A DNA stretch of 64,000 bases from JAGTRP01 sp035255045 (GCA_035255045.1 DATFAA010000139.1:62001-126000), one strand, 5' to 3'. Shown: positions 17,866 to 27,167, counted from the first letter of the stretch. A program made the numbers and translations. The notes: generated by a model not told the origin, from the sequence alone.

Positions 17866-19124
17866 GCCGGCAGCACCCGCTCGGCGGCGTAGATTTCCTC
17901 CACCGTCTCGCGGCGCCGGATGAGATGCACCGTCGCCCCATCCACCATGACTTCGGCGGCCCGGGGCCGGGTGTTGTAATTGGAGCTCATGGCCATGCCG
18001 TAGGCGCCGGCGGACATGACCGCCAGCAGGTCGCCGGGCTCCAGGCTGAGGGAGCGCTCCTGGCCGAGGAAATCGCCGGATTCGCACACCGGGCCGACCA
18101 CGTCGTAGGTGGCGGCCGGGCCCTGGCGCGGCGTCACCGGCAGGATGTCGTGCCAGGCCTCGTACAGGGCCGGACGCATGAGGTCGTTCATGGCGGCGTC
18201 GATGATGGCGAAATTCTTGCCCTCGCCCGTCTTCAGGTATTCCACCCGGGTGAGCAGCAGCCCGGCATTGCCCACCAGGCGGCGGCCCGGTTCCAGCACC
18301 ACCTTGAGGCTGCGGCCGGTCAGCTTGTCCAGCAGGGGGGTGAGGTAGGAGGCCACGGTCGGCTGCTCATCCCCTTCCCGGTAGCGGATGCCGAGGCCGC
18401 CGCCCAGGTCCAGGTGCTGGATGACGATGCCGTCGGCGGCCAGCTGGTCCACCAGGGCGAGGATACGGTCCAGGGCTTCGGTGAAGGGAGCCGGGTCGAG
18501 GAGCTGGGAGCCGATGTGGCAGTCGATGCCGGTCACCTCGATGTTGGGCAGGCCGGCGGCGCGCTGGTAAAGGGCGCGGGCGTCCTCGTAGGCGACGCCG
18601 AACTTGGCCTCCTTGAGGCCGGTGGAAATATAGGGGTGGGTCTTGGGGTCGACGTTGGGATTGACCCGCAGGCTCACCGGGGCCTTCTTGCCCGCCTGGC
18701 CGGCCACTTCATTCAGGCGCTCCAGTTCGGGGGCGGATTCGATATTGAAGCAGTGGATGCCGGCGTCCAGGGCCTGCCGCATTTCCGCCGCCGTCTTGCC
18801 GACGCCGGAGAAGACGATCTTGCCGGGGTCGGCCCCGGCCGCCAGGGCGCGCTGCAATTCGCCGCCGGAGACGATGTCGAACCCGGCGCCTAGGCGGGCG
18901 AAGAGGTTGAGGATGGCGAGGCTGGAATTGGCCTTGACCGCGTAGCACACCAGGCCGCCCTGGCCGGCGGGGTGGCCGGCGAGGACCTGATGGAATTCCC
19001 TGAGGGCGCCTTCCAGGGCGGCCCGGGAGTAAACGTAGGTGGGGGTGCCGAATTGACGGGCGATGTCGGTCACGGGGACCGATTCGGCATGGAGAATGCC
19101 GCTTCTCAGTTCAAATGGGTTCAT
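17862..19124 (-). CDS. lysA: Diaminopimelate decarboxylase
   Basis: This 420-residue PLP enzyme decarboxylates meso-diaminopimelate to L-lysine, the last step of lysine synthesis, in the cytoplasm. The PLP-binding Lys64 lies in CYAVKANSS. The fold-III barrel motifs GFDIVSGGEL, HCFNIES and HIGSQ, the glycine-rich phosphate loop GGGLGI, EPGR and the C-terminal active-site CESGD are intact. The start overlaps the stop of lptM (ATGA). Downstream it overlaps the RND adaptor gene, an unusual partner for lysA. Confidence 0.96.
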   Translation of the reverse strand: MNPFELRSGILHAESVPVTDIARQFGTPTYVYSRAALEGALREFHQVLAGHPAGQGGLVCYAVKANSSLAILNLFARLGAGFDIVSGGELQRALAAGADPGKIVFSGVGKTAAEMRQALDAGIHCFNIESAPELERLNEVAGQAGKKAPVSLRVNPNVDPKTHPYISTGLKEAKFGVAYEDARALYQRAAGLPNIEVTGIDCHIGSQLLDPAPFTEALDRILALVDQLAADGIVIQHLDLGGGLGIRYREGDEQPTVASYLTPLLDKLTGRSLKVVLEPGRRLVGNAGLLLTRVEYLKTGEGKNFAIIDAAMNDLMRPALYEAWHDILPVTPRQGPAATYDVVGPVCESGDFLGQERSLSLEPGDLLAVMSAGAYGMAMSSNYNTRPRAAEVMVDGATVHLIRRRETVEEIYAAERVLPA

Positions 19125-19300
19125 TCGGAGCTTCGTTTCTGGTCCGTGCTAACATCCTTGGCGGCAGGAACGGCCGGCTTGGCCGGCTTGGGATTGCCGA
19201 GGAGTGGTTCCGGCGGTGGTCCGGGCGGCAGTTGCAGCGCGCCTTTCATGCCGCAAGCCGAGAGGCCGGCGACCAGCAGGACAGCTAGATACTTGGACAT
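19121..19300 (-). CDS. lptM: LptM (YifL-type) small lipoprotein
   Basis: This 59-residue lipoprotein has a lipobox LSAC with Cys16 and the family motif CGMKGALQLPP directly after it. LptM is known to assist disulfide maturation of the LPS translocon LptD in the outer membrane. The start at 19300 (MSKYLAVLLVAGL) gives a proper signal peptide; an upstream start 13 codons earlier would spoil it. The rest is a Pro/Lys-rich flexible tail. The stop overlaps the lysA ATG; lptM next to dap/lys genes is also seen in enterobacteria. Confidence 0.88.
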   Translation of the reverse strand: MSKYLAVLLVAGLSACGMKGALQLPPGPPPEPLLGNPKPAKPAVPAAKDVSTDQKRSSE

Positions 19301-19342
19301 TAATGACGCACTAGTCAGTAAATTGCGGGATGGTAGCACACC

Positions 19343-19660
19343 ATGGACGATAAGGAATTCAACGCTCTAGCGGATGCCGTGTTGGCCCGCATCGAGGCTG
19401 CCGTGGAGGCCAGCGGCGCCGACGTGGACTTCGAGCCCCAGCCGGGAGGCATCCTGGAAATCGAGTTCGCCGACGGCAGCAAGATCATCGTGAACCGCCA
19501 CGGCGTGGCCAAGGAAATGTGGGTGGCCGCCCGGGCGGGCGGCTTCCATTTCCGCTGGGACGGCAGCGCCTGGCGGGACACCCGGGACAACGAGGAGCTG
19601 ATGGCCAAGCTGTCCCGCCTCGCCAGCCAGCAGGCCGGCGAGACCATCGAACTCAAATAG
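19343..19660 (+). CDS. cyaY: CyaY, bacterial frataxin
   Basis: This 105-residue cytoplasmic iron-binding protein modulates Fe-S cluster assembly on IscS/IscU. The acidic first helix (DDKEFNALADAVLARIEAAVE), the central sheet with GGILEIEFADGSKIIVNRH and the motif EMWVAARAGGFHF are typical, and the length equals the family norm. It is divergent from lptM-lysA, with 42 bp between start codons, and converges with ponA only 4 bp after its stop. Confidence 0.95.
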   Translation: MDDKEFNALADAVLARIEAAVEASGADVDFEPQPGGILEIEFADGSKIIVNRHGVAKEMWVAARAGGFHFRWDGSAWRDTRDNEELMAKLSRLASQQAGETIELK

Positions 19661-19664
19661 GCGC

Positions 19665-21968
19665 TCAGTCGGAGGGCGGCTTGTCCAGCTCCGGCCGGGG
19701 CGGGGCGGTGTCCAGCAGTTGCTGGTCGGGGCTGGCCTCGGCAGCGGCGTTCTCGGCATAGACGTAGCCGCCGCCGGCGGCGGGCACCAAACCTTCGGGC
19801 GGCTCCGGCACGGTGGCCGGCACGTCCTTGAGGGCCCGGTTCATGTAGCCGATCCAGATGGGCAGGGCGGCGGCGCCGCCGGTTTCCCGGTCGCCAAGCT
19901 TCTTGGGCTGGTCGAAGCCGATCCAGGCGCAGCCGGTGACGGTGGCCTGGTAGCCGCAGAACCACGCATCCACGTATTCGTTGGTGGTGCCGGTCTTGCC
20001 CGCCAGGTCGTGGCGCTTCAAGGCCACCGAGGCCTTGGCCGCGGTGCCGTAGATGGTGACGTCCCGGAGCATGGAATCCATCAGGAAGGCGTTGCGCGGG
20101 TCGATGGCCCGGATGGACTCGTCGCCGGCCTCGACCTGGGCGGACTGGGCGAGGACCTGCCCCTTCTCGTCGCGAATCTCCCGCACCACGTAGGGCTGGA
20201 TGCGGTAGCCGCCGTTGGCGAAGACCGAATAGGCGGTCACCATCTGCCACGGCGTCACCGACCCGGCGCCCAGCGCCATGGTCAGGTAGGGCGGGTGCTT
20301 GTCGGCATCGAAGCCGAAGCGGGCGGCGTAGTCCTGGGCATAGTGGGTACCGATGGACTGAAGGATGCGGATCGACACCATGTTCTTCGACTTGGCCAGG
20401 GCGGTGCGCATCTTCATCGGCCCCTCGTACTTGCCGTCGTAGTTGTGCGGCTCCCAGGCCTGGCTGCCGGTCTGGCTGGCGGAGATGACGATGGGCTCGT
20501 CGGCGATGACGCTGCCCGGGCTGTAGCCCTTTTCCAGGGCGGCGGAATAGATGAAGGGCTTGAAGCTGGACCCCGGCTGCCGCCAGGCCTGGGTGGTGTG
20601 GTTGAACTTGTTGCGGTTGAAGTCGAAGCCGCCCACCAGGGCGCGGATGGCGCCGTCCTTGGGATCGACGGCGATGAAGGCGGATTCCACTTCCGGCAGC
20701 TGGGCGATCTGCCAGTTGCCCTTGTCGTCCTTGTGCACCCGGATGAGGGCGCCGCGCCGCAGACGCTTGTTGGGCGGCGCCTTGTCGTCCAGCATGCGGC
20801 TGGCGAACTTGATGGCATCCCCGGTCAGGTGGAGGACTTCGCCGCCCCGCTTGTAGACGCGGAGTTCCTTGGCGTCGGCGGCCAGCACCAGGGCCGGGAC
20901 CAGGTCGCCGGCTTCGGGCATGTCCTGGAGGGCCTCGTCGATGTTCTCGTCCTGGTCCGAGGTGATGTCCGTCATGTCGATGTAGGCTTCGGCGCCCCGG
21001 TAGCCGTGGCGCCGGTCGTAGTCCAGCACGCCCCGGCGCAGGCTGGTGTAGGCCGCCTCCTGCTCGTCCTTGCGGATGGTGGTGTAGACCTTGAGGCCCC
21101 GGGAGTACACGTCTTCCGGGAAGCGCTCGGCCGCCATCTGGCGGGCCATCTCGGCCACGTATTCGGCGTGGACCGGGTAATCCGACATTTCCCGCTTGAC
21201 CACCAGGATTTCCTTATTGGCGGCCTCGAACTGCTGGTCGTCGATGAAGCCCAGTTCCCGCATCCGGCGCAGCACGTATTGTTGGCGGACTTTGGCGCGC
21301 TTAGGATTCACCACCGGGTTGTAGGCCGAGGGGGCCTTCGGCAGGCCGGCGAGCATGGCGGCCTCGGCGACGGAAATGTCCTTGAGGGGCTTGCCGAAAT
21401 AGATATGGGAAGCGGCGGCGAAGCCATAGGCGCGCTGGCCGAGATAGATCTGGTTGATGTAGAGCTCGAGGATCTGGTCCTTGGTGAGGTTCTTCTCGAT
21501 CTTGAAAGAGAGCAGCACCTCGTAGAGCTTGCGCGTATAGGTCTTTTCCCCGGACAGGAAGAAATTGCGGGCGACCTGCTGGGTGATGGTGGAGGCGCCC
21601 TGCTTCTTGCCGCCGCCGACGAAGTTGACCACGGCGGCCCGCAGGATGCCGAGGGTGTCCACTCCGCCGTGCTGGTAGAAGCGCTCGTCCTCGGCCGAGA
21701 GGATGGCGTGCTTCATGACCGCGGGCACGTCGTTGATGCCGACCACGGCGCGCCGCTCCTCTCCGAATTCGCCGATCAGGTAGCCGTCGGCGGAGTAGAT
21801 CCGCAGGGGGATCTTGGGGCGATAGTCGGTCAGCGCCTCGAGGGAGGGCAGGTTGGGGTAAGTGAGCGCCAGGACGATCAGGGCCAGGGCGATGCCGATG
21901 GCGGCTAGACCGGCGATGACCAAAAAGGGATAGGCAATGAGGCGCAACGCCAGGCGGGAAGTAGACAA
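19665..21968 (-). CDS. ponA: Penicillin-binding protein 1A (bifunctional transglycosylase/transpeptidase)
   Basis: This roughly 767-residue class A PBP polymerises and cross-links peptidoglycan. After one N-terminal TM helix come the GT51 glycosyltransferase domain (SAEDERFYQHGGVD, GASTITQQVARN, YINQIYLGQRAYG), an OB-like insert, and the transpeptidase domain with SxxK (GSSFKP), SKN and KTGTTN. The start is uncertain. The reading frame opens at a GTG at 22043, but a good -10 box (21999-22004) lies inside that extension, so a downstream TTG at 21968 (giving STSRLALRLIAYPF) or 21983 is more likely; neither has a clear Shine-Dalgarno. It is divergent from pilM, the usual order in betaproteobacteria. 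Confidence 0.92.
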   Translation of the reverse strand: MSTSRLALRLIAYPFLVIAGLAAIGIALALIVLALTYPNLPSLEALTDYRPKIPLRIYSADGYLIGEFGEERRAVVGINDVPAVMKHAILSAEDERFYQHGGVDTLGILRAAVVNFVGGGKKQGASTITQQVARNFFLSGEKTYTRKLYEVLLSFKIEKNLTKDQILELYINQIYLGQRAYGFAAASHIYFGKPLKDISVAEAAMLAGLPKAPSAYNPVVNPKRAKVRQQYVLRRMRELGFIDDQQFEAANKEILVVKREMSDYPVHAEYVAEMARQMAAERFPEDVYSRGLKVYTTIRKDEQEAAYTSLRRGVLDYDRRHGYRGAEAYIDMTDITSDQDENIDEALQDMPEAGDLVPALVLAADAKELRVYKRGGEVLHLTGDAIKFASRMLDDKAPPNKRLRRGALIRVHKDDKGNWQIAQLPEVESAFIAVDPKDGAIRALVGGFDFNRNKFNHTTQAWRQPGSSFKPFIYSAALEKGYSPGSVIADEPIVISASQTGSQAWEPHNYDGKYEGPMKMRTALAKSKNMVSIRILQSIGTHYAQDYAARFGFDADKHPPYLTMALGAGSVTPWQMVTAYSVFANGGYRIQPYVVREIRDEKGQVLAQSAQVEAGDESIRAIDPRNAFLMDSMLRDVTIYGTAAKASVALKRHDLAGKTGTTNEYVDAWFCGYQATVTGCAWIGFDQPKKLGDRETGGAAALPIWIGYMNRALKDVPATVPEPPEGLVPAAGGGYVYAENAAAEASPDQQLLDTAPPRPELDKPPSD

Positions 21969-21998
21969 AACAGCAACAGCCAAAATGATGTTGCGGCG

Positions 21999-22027
21999 AT
22001 TATACGCCCAAGGCTTTCCGGACTGAA
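21999..22027 (-). promoter_or_regulatory. Candidate ponA promoter
   Basis: On the minus strand a perfect TATAAT (21999-22004) lies 17 bp downstream of a weak TTCAGT (22022-22027). Transcription would begin near 21992, so translation of ponA must start at or after 21983. Confidence 0.5.
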
Positions 22028-22034
22028 AAATCGC

Positions 22035-22063
22035 TTTACACACCCGTGGCTTGTTGCTAGCAT
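22035..22063 (+). promoter_or_regulatory. Candidate pilMNOPQ promoter
   Basis: TTTACA (22035-22040) and TAGCAT (22058-22063) with a 17-bp spacer match sigma-70 consensus at 5/6 and 4/6 positions, about 65 bp before the pilM start. It lies back to back with the ponA promoter. Confidence 0.5.
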
Positions 22064-22126
22064 CTGAAGCGATTTATTGGGTTTTTTGCCTAAGTTCGTA
22101 TTCTAAAAGGGTTTTTCGGGGGTCTG

Positions 22127-23209
22127 GTGCGTCTCGATCTGTCGATATTCAATCCCAAGGCGCGCCCGCTGATCGGGCTCGACATCAGTTCCTCGGCGGT
22201 CAAGATGGTGGAACTGGTGGCCAATGGGAAGGATGGCTACCGCGTCGAGCGCTATACCATCGAAGTCTTGCCCAAGGATGCGGTGTCCGACGGCAACATC
22301 ACCACCCTGGACCCGGTCGTCGATTGCGTCCGCCGGGCCTGGAAAAGAATGGCGACCTCGACCCGCAACGTCGCCATGGCCCTGCCGGCTTCCGCCGTCA
22401 TCACCAAGAAGGTGATCATGCCCACCGGGCTGCGGGAGGACGAGTTGGAAGTCCAGGTCGAATCCGAAGCCAACCAGTACATCCCTTTTTCCATCGACGA
22501 GGTCAACCTGGATTACCAGGTACTCGGGCCGGCCCCTTCCTCCCCCGACGAGCTGGAAGTGCTGATCGCCGCCTCCAAAAAGGAGCGGGTCGAGGACCGC
22601 GTCGCCGTGGCCGAGGCCGCCGGCCTCAATGCGGTGGTGATGGACGTGGAATCCTTCGCCGCCCTGTCGGCCTTCGAGCTCATCGAACGGCAGTTCCCGG
22701 ACGGCGGCAAGAACCAGGTCGTGGCCCTGGTGGATGCCGGCTCCAATGTCATGAATCTCACCGTGCTCCGCAACGGTCAGCAGGTCTATGCCCGGGAGCA
22801 GGCTTTCGGCGGCGGCCAGCTGACCCAGGACATCGCCCGCCATTACGGCATGAGCTACGAGGAAGCCGAGGCCGCCAAGCGGGCCGGCAACCTGCCGGAA
22901 GGGTACGAGGCCGAGCTGCTCCATCCTTTCATGGAAAACCTGGCCCTGGAGATTTCACGGGCCCTGCAGTTCTTCTTCACCTCCACCCAGTACAACCAGG
23001 TTGACCACCTGGTCCTGGCCGGGGGCTGCGCCGTCATCCCGGGCATCGACGAGGTGGTGGCGACCCGGACCCAGGTGAACACCATCGTCGCCAATCCCTT
23101 CGCCAACATGGTGCTGTCGGACCGGGTGCGGGCCAAGAGCCTGCTGGCTGACTCCTCATCCCTGATGGTGGCCTGCGGCCTGGCCCTGCGGAGGTTCGAC
23201 CCGTCATGA
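22127..23209 (+). CDS. pilM: PilM, actin-like type IV pilus assembly protein
   Basis: This 360-residue cytoplasmic ATPase-fold protein binds the N-terminus of PilN and links the pilus motor to the inner-membrane alignment complex. The actin/FtsA-like phosphate-binding loop GLDISSSAVKMVEL is at residues 17-30, with ALVDAGSNVMNL and LAGGCAVIPG later. The GTG at 22127 is preceded by CGGGGG. It is the first gene of pilMNOPQ; the stop overlaps the pilN ATG. The family length is about 355 residues. Confidence 0.95.
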   Translation: MRLDLSIFNPKARPLIGLDISSSAVKMVELVANGKDGYRVERYTIEVLPKDAVSDGNITTLDPVVDCVRRAWKRMATSTRNVAMALPASAVITKKVIMPTGLREDELEVQVESEANQYIPFSIDEVNLDYQVLGPAPSSPDELEVLIAASKKERVEDRVAVAEAAGLNAVVMDVESFAALSAFELIERQFPDGGKNQVVALVDAGSNVMNLTVLRNGQQVYAREQAFGGGQLTQDIARHYGMSYEEAEAAKRAGNLPEGYEAELLHPFMENLALEISRALQFFFTSTQYNQVDHLVLAGGCAVIPGIDEVVATRTQVNTIVANPFANMVLSDRVRAKSLLADSSSLMVACGLALRRFDPS

Positions 23210-23778
23210 TCCGCATCAACCTCCTGCCCCATCGGGAAGAGGCCCGCAAGGCGAGACGGCAGCAGTTCTATGCCATGACCGGCATGGTGGCGGTGCTGGG
23301 GGCGCTGATCGTCTTCTTCGTTTACACCGTCATCGGCGGCTACATCGGCAACCAGGAAGAGAAGAACAATTTCCTCAAGGGCGAAATCGCCGTCCTCGAC
23401 AAGCAGATCGCCGAGATCAAGCGCCTCAAGGAACAGACCCAGGCCCTGCTGGCCCGCAAGCAGGTCATCGAGTCCCTGCAGCGGGACCGGGGCGAAACCG
23501 TCATGCTGCTGAGCGAGCTGGTGAAGCAGGTCCCGGCCGGCATCTACTTCAAGTCCATCAAGCAGGACGGGCTGCGCATCCAGATCAACGGCTATGCCCA
23601 GTCCAGCGCCCGGGTGTCGACCCTGATGCGCAACCTGGAAGCGTCGCCCGCCATGGAGCGGCCGGAATTGCAGGAGATCAAGGCGGTCACCGTCGACAAG
23701 CAGCGGCTGAACGAATTCATCCTCTACATCAACCTGACCCGGGCCAAACCTGAAGAGGAGGCGAAGGGGAAGAAATGA
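23206..23778 (+). CDS. pilN: PilN, type IV pilus inner-membrane alignment protein
   Basis: This 190-residue bitopic protein has the conserved cytoplasmic tail MIRINLLPHRE that binds PilM, one TM helix (about residues 24-45), a coiled coil (about 48-85) and a periplasmic ferredoxin-like domain. It dimerises with PilO to span from motor to secretin. The ATG overlaps the pilM stop and its own stop overlaps pilO (ATGA). Confidence 0.95.
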   Translation: MIRINLLPHREEARKARRQQFYAMTGMVAVLGALIVFFVYTVIGGYIGNQEEKNNFLKGEIAVLDKQIAEIKRLKEQTQALLARKQVIESLQRDRGETVMLLSELVKQVPAGIYFKSIKQDGLRIQINGYAQSSARVSTLMRNLEASPAMERPELQEIKAVTVDKQRLNEFILYINLTRAKPEEEAKGKK

Positions 23779-24467
23779 AATCCCGATCCCTTTCACTGCC
23801 CAAGGGGCCGGCGCTGCCCAAGGTCGATCTGAAGAAGATCGCCGACGATTTCAAGCACCTGAATCCCAACGACCCGGGGACCTGGCCGATGGCCCCGAAG
23901 GTCGCCGTCCTGTTCGCCCTGTTCCTGGTCCTGCTGGTCGCCGGCTGGTGGTTCCTGTGGAGCGACCAGCTGACCCAGCTGGAGACGGCCCATCAGGAAG
24001 AGGAGAGGCTCAAGCAGGAGTACCTGGACAAGAAGAAGCAGGCCGTCAACCTGGATCTCTATACCCAGCAGCTGGCCGAAATCGACCGTTCCTTCGGCGC
24101 CCTCCTGAAGCAGTTGCCCAACAAGTCGGAAATCGAATCCCTGCTGGTGGAGATCAACCAGGCGGGCCTCGGGCGCGGCCTCCAGTTCGACCTGTTCAAG
24201 CCGGGCCAGGAGCAGATGAAGGATTTCTACGCCGAGCTTCCCATCACGGTGAAGATCAACGGCAGCTACCACGACTTCGGCGCCTTCGCCGCCGACATCG
24301 CCAAGCTGCCCCGGATCGTCACCCTGAACAACATCGCCATCTCCTCGGCCCCCAGCGGCCAGCTCACCCTGGATGCGACCACCAAGACCTTCCGCTATCT
24401 GGACGAGGAAGAGGTGGCCCGGCAGAAGAAGGCCGCCCAGGCAGCCAAGCAAGGAGCCAAGAAGTGA
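23775..24467 (+). CDS. pilO: PilO, type IV pilus inner-membrane alignment protein
   Basis: This 230-residue partner of PilN has a cytoplasmic N-terminus (about 45 residues with DDFKHLNPNDPGTWP), one TM helix (about 50-68), a long coiled coil and a periplasmic domain with LPNKSEIESLLVEINQAGLGRGL, typical of the family. A Lys-rich C-terminus ends the protein. AAGGAG near its 3' end (24449-24454) serves as the ribosome binding site of pilP, which overlaps it. Confidence 0.95.
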   Translation: MKSRSLSLPKGPALPKVDLKKIADDFKHLNPNDPGTWPMAPKVAVLFALFLVLLVAGWWFLWSDQLTQLETAHQEEERLKQEYLDKKKQAVNLDLYTQQLAEIDRSFGALLKQLPNKSEIESLLVEINQAGLGRGLQFDLFKPGQEQMKDFYAELPITVKINGSYHDFGAFAADIAKLPRIVTLNNIAISSAPSGQLTLDATTKTFRYLDEEEVARQKKAAQAAKQGAKK

Positions 24468-25009
24468 AGCTACGGCTGACCGTCATCGTCCTCTGCGGCA
24501 TGCTGGGCGCCTGCTCGGGCGGGGACCATGAAGACCTGAAGCAATGGATGAACGAAAACACCAAGGACCTGCGGGGCAGCATCCCGAGGCTTCCGGAGGT
24601 GAAGCCCTACGAGCCTGTTCCCTATGACGTGGACGGCATGCTCGACCCCTTCAAGGCGGCCAAGATCGAGCCGGACGCGAAGAGACGGGGGCCCGGCAAG
24701 GGCAGCGGCCTGCAGCCGGATTTCGAGGCGCGGGAAATCCGCAACAGTCCCCTCGAGAAGTACTCCCTTGAATCCCTCAAGATGATCGGCTACCTGAATC
24801 TCAACGGCAAACCCATCGCCGTCATTCAGGCCGACCAGAATGTCAGGCAGGTCAAGGTGGGCGAATACATGGGTTTGGATTTCGGCATGGTGACGCAGAT
24901 TACCGACAGGGAAGTCACCGTCCGCGAAATGATTCAGGACTCGGCGGGAGACTGGGCGGAACGTTCCAGCTCGCTGTTCCTGCAGGGCAAAGACGGGGGC
25001 AAGAAATGA
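24464..25009 (+). CDS. pilP: PilP, type IV pilus assembly lipoprotein
   Basis: This 181-residue inner-membrane lipoprotein (lipobox LGAC, Cys17) connects PilNO to the secretin PilQ. After the lipid anchor there is an unstructured linker (YEPVPYDVDGMLDPF, which contacts PilNO) and a C-terminal beta-sandwich HR domain (about 95-170, LEKYSLESLKMIGYL). The start is GTG, overlapping the pilO stop as GTGA and preceded by AAGGAG at good spacing; any longer version is out-of-frame pilO sequence. Confidence 0.94.
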   Translation: MKLRLTVIVLCGMLGACSGGDHEDLKQWMNENTKDLRGSIPRLPEVKPYEPVPYDVDGMLDPFKAAKIEPDAKRRGPGKGSGLQPDFEAREIRNSPLEKYSLESLKMIGYLNLNGKPIAVIQADQNVRQVKVGEYMGLDFGMVTQITDREVTVREMIQDSAGDWAERSSSLFLQGKDGGKK

Positions 25010-27117
25010 AATTATATAAACGGTTCTTGGTTGCTCTGGCTGCCTCGTGCTTTGTCCTGGCTGGATCGGTTTGGGCGCAGGAAAGGACAGGGTCCAACAG
25101 CATAGAGAAGCTGAATGTCGCCCAGCAGGGCACGGACATCCTGGTCAAGATCGACTTGAAGGAAGGGCTGACCGCGCCGCCCGCGGGCTTCAGCGTGGCG
25201 AATCCGGCCCGCATAGCCTTCGATTTTCCCGATACCGCCAATGGCCTGGGCCGCGGCAGCCAGACGGTCAACGAGGGTGACCTGAAGAGCGTCAACATCG
25301 TCCAGGTCGGCGAGCGGACACGGCTGGTCCTCAATCTGGCGCGCAATACCAATTACACGACTCGCATCGAGGGCAAGTCCCTTTACGTGACCCTGTCGCC
25401 GGTCGGCCAGGCAGCCGCCCCCAGCGCCCGGACGCCGGCCCGTTTTGCCGAGGAGAGCGCCATCGGCAGCAGGCACGCCATCCGCGACATCTCCTTCCGG
25501 CGCGGCAAGGACGGCGAGGGGCGGATCATCGTCGACCTGAGCGACAGCGGCACCGGCATCGACATCCGCCAGCAGGGATCGACCCTGGTGGTGGACTTCC
25601 TCAAGACCAACGTGCCGGAGAGCCTGCGTCGCAAGCTCGACGTGACCGACTTCGCCACGCCGGTGACCAGTGTCACCACGGTCCCCCAGGGCGACAACGT
25701 GCGCATGACCATTTCCCCCAAGGGACTGTGGGAGCACAACGCCTACCAGACCGACAACCAGTTCATCGTCGAGGTCAAGAAGATCGTCGAAGACCCCAAC
25801 AAGCTGGTGCAGGGCTCCAAGCTCGGCTTCCAGGGACCGCGGGTCAGCATCAATTACCAGAACGGCGATGTCCGCGCCCTGTTGCGCCTGATGGCCGAGG
25901 AACTGGGCCTCAACGCCGTCATCAGCGAGACCGTCACCGGCACCACGACCCTGGTGCTGAAGGATGTTCCGGCCGATCAGGTGATCGACATCATCTTCCA
26001 GCAGAAGGGGCTCGACATGCGCAAGAACGGCAATGTCATGATCATCGCCCCCCGCGACGAGATCGCCACCCGGGAGAAGCTCGAATTCGAGTCCCGGCAG
26101 CAGATCAGCGAGCTGGAGCCGATGCGGACCGAGAGCATTCCGCTCAATTACCAGAAGGCCGTCGACGTTGCCCGCCTGCTCTCGGCGACCGGCCAGGCCG
26201 GCGCCGCCGCCCAGAGGATTCTCAGCAAGCGGGGCAGCGTGGTGGCGGATCCCCAGTCCAACATCATCTTCGTCAATGACATCGCGTCCAAGCTCGAGGA
26301 AGTGCGCACCTTCATCAAGACCATCGACGTCGGCTCCCGCCAGGTGCTGATCGAGGCGCGGGTGGTGGAGGCCAACGACAGCTTCAACAAGAACCTGGGG
26401 GTTCGCCTCAATTTCAGCAACAGCAGCCCGGTGTCGGTGGGTAACTTCCCGGGGGGCAACAAGTCCGTGCTGCTGGGCGGCGGCAGCTATTCCTCCACCG
26501 GCCAGGGTTCTTCCAACATGGTCGGGGTCAATCTGCCTTCCTTCAGTAATGCCGGGGGCAACCTGACCTTCTCCCTGTTCAACAAGTCCCTCACCCGGAT
26601 CCTGAACGTCGAGCTGGCGGCCCTGGAGGCCGACGGCGGCGGCAAGATCATCTCCAGCCCGCGGGTCATCACGGCCAACAACGTCAAGGCCAAGATCGAG
26701 GACGGTACGGAGGTCCCCATCGTCACCCCGGGGACCATCAGCAGCCCGCCCACCGTGTCCTTCAAGCCGGCCAAGCTCTCCCTCGAGACCACTCCCCAGA
26801 TCACCCCCGAGGGCACGGTCCGGATGAAGCTGGTGGTCAAGAAGGAGGAACCGGACTGGACCCGGGCCGTGCAGGGCAACCCCCCGATCAAGAGCTCGAC
26901 GGTGGAGACCGACGTGGTGGTGGAAAACGGCGGCACCCTGGTCATCGGCGGGGTCTTCCGCACCGACAATTCCCAGTCCACGGAGCGGGTGCCCTTCTTC
27001 GGCGACCTGCCCTACGTCGGCTTCCTCTTCAAGTATCAGCAAAACACCGGCAGCCGCCGGGAATTGCTGGTCTTCATCACGCCCCGCGTCATCGACGAGC
27101 AGATGAATATCCGCTGA
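25006..27117 (+). CDS. pilQ: PilQ, type IV pilus secretin
   Basis: This 703-residue outer-membrane secretin forms the exit pore for type IVa pili. It has a Sec signal peptide ending VWA, two AMIN domains (about 35-130 and 155-260) that bind peptidoglycan, an STN/N0 domain (about 285-350), an N1 domain, and the secretin core (about 450-700) with the conserved VVENGGTLVIGGVFRTDN and VPFFGDLPYVGFLFK motifs. It is the last gene of pilMNOPQ, followed by a terminator. Confidence 0.96.
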   Translation: MKLYKRFLVALAASCFVLAGSVWAQERTGSNSIEKLNVAQQGTDILVKIDLKEGLTAPPAGFSVANPARIAFDFPDTANGLGRGSQTVNEGDLKSVNIVQVGERTRLVLNLARNTNYTTRIEGKSLYVTLSPVGQAAAPSARTPARFAEESAIGSRHAIRDISFRRGKDGEGRIIVDLSDSGTGIDIRQQGSTLVVDFLKTNVPESLRRKLDVTDFATPVTSVTTVPQGDNVRMTISPKGLWEHNAYQTDNQFIVEVKKIVEDPNKLVQGSKLGFQGPRVSINYQNGDVRALLRLMAEELGLNAVISETVTGTTTLVLKDVPADQVIDIIFQQKGLDMRKNGNVMIIAPRDEIATREKLEFESRQQISELEPMRTESIPLNYQKAVDVARLLSATGQAGAAAQRILSKRGSVVADPQSNIIFVNDIASKLEEVRTFIKTIDVGSRQVLIEARVVEANDSFNKNLGVRLNFSNSSPVSVGNFPGGNKSVLLGGGSYSSTGQGSSNMVGVNLPSFSNAGGNLTFSLFNKSLTRILNVELAALEADGGGKIISSPRVITANNVKAKIEDGTEVPIVTPGTISSPPTVSFKPAKLSLETTPQITPEGTVRMKLVVKKEEPDWTRAVQGNPPIKSSTVETDVVVENGGTLVIGGVFRTDNSQSTERVPFFGDLPYVGFLFKYQQNTGSRRELLVFITPRVIDEQMNIR

Positions 27118-27138
27118 GCGCACCGCGCCACGGGACGC

Positions 27139-27167
27139 AAGGGCCGGCCATGCCGGCCCTTCGCTTT
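27139..27167 (+). terminator. Intrinsic terminator after pilQ
   Basis: AAGGGCCGGC (27139-27148) and GCCGGCCCTT (27152-27161) form a perfect 10-bp stem with a 3-nt loop, followed by a T-rich stretch. It separates the pilus operon from aroKB. Confidence 0.75.
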
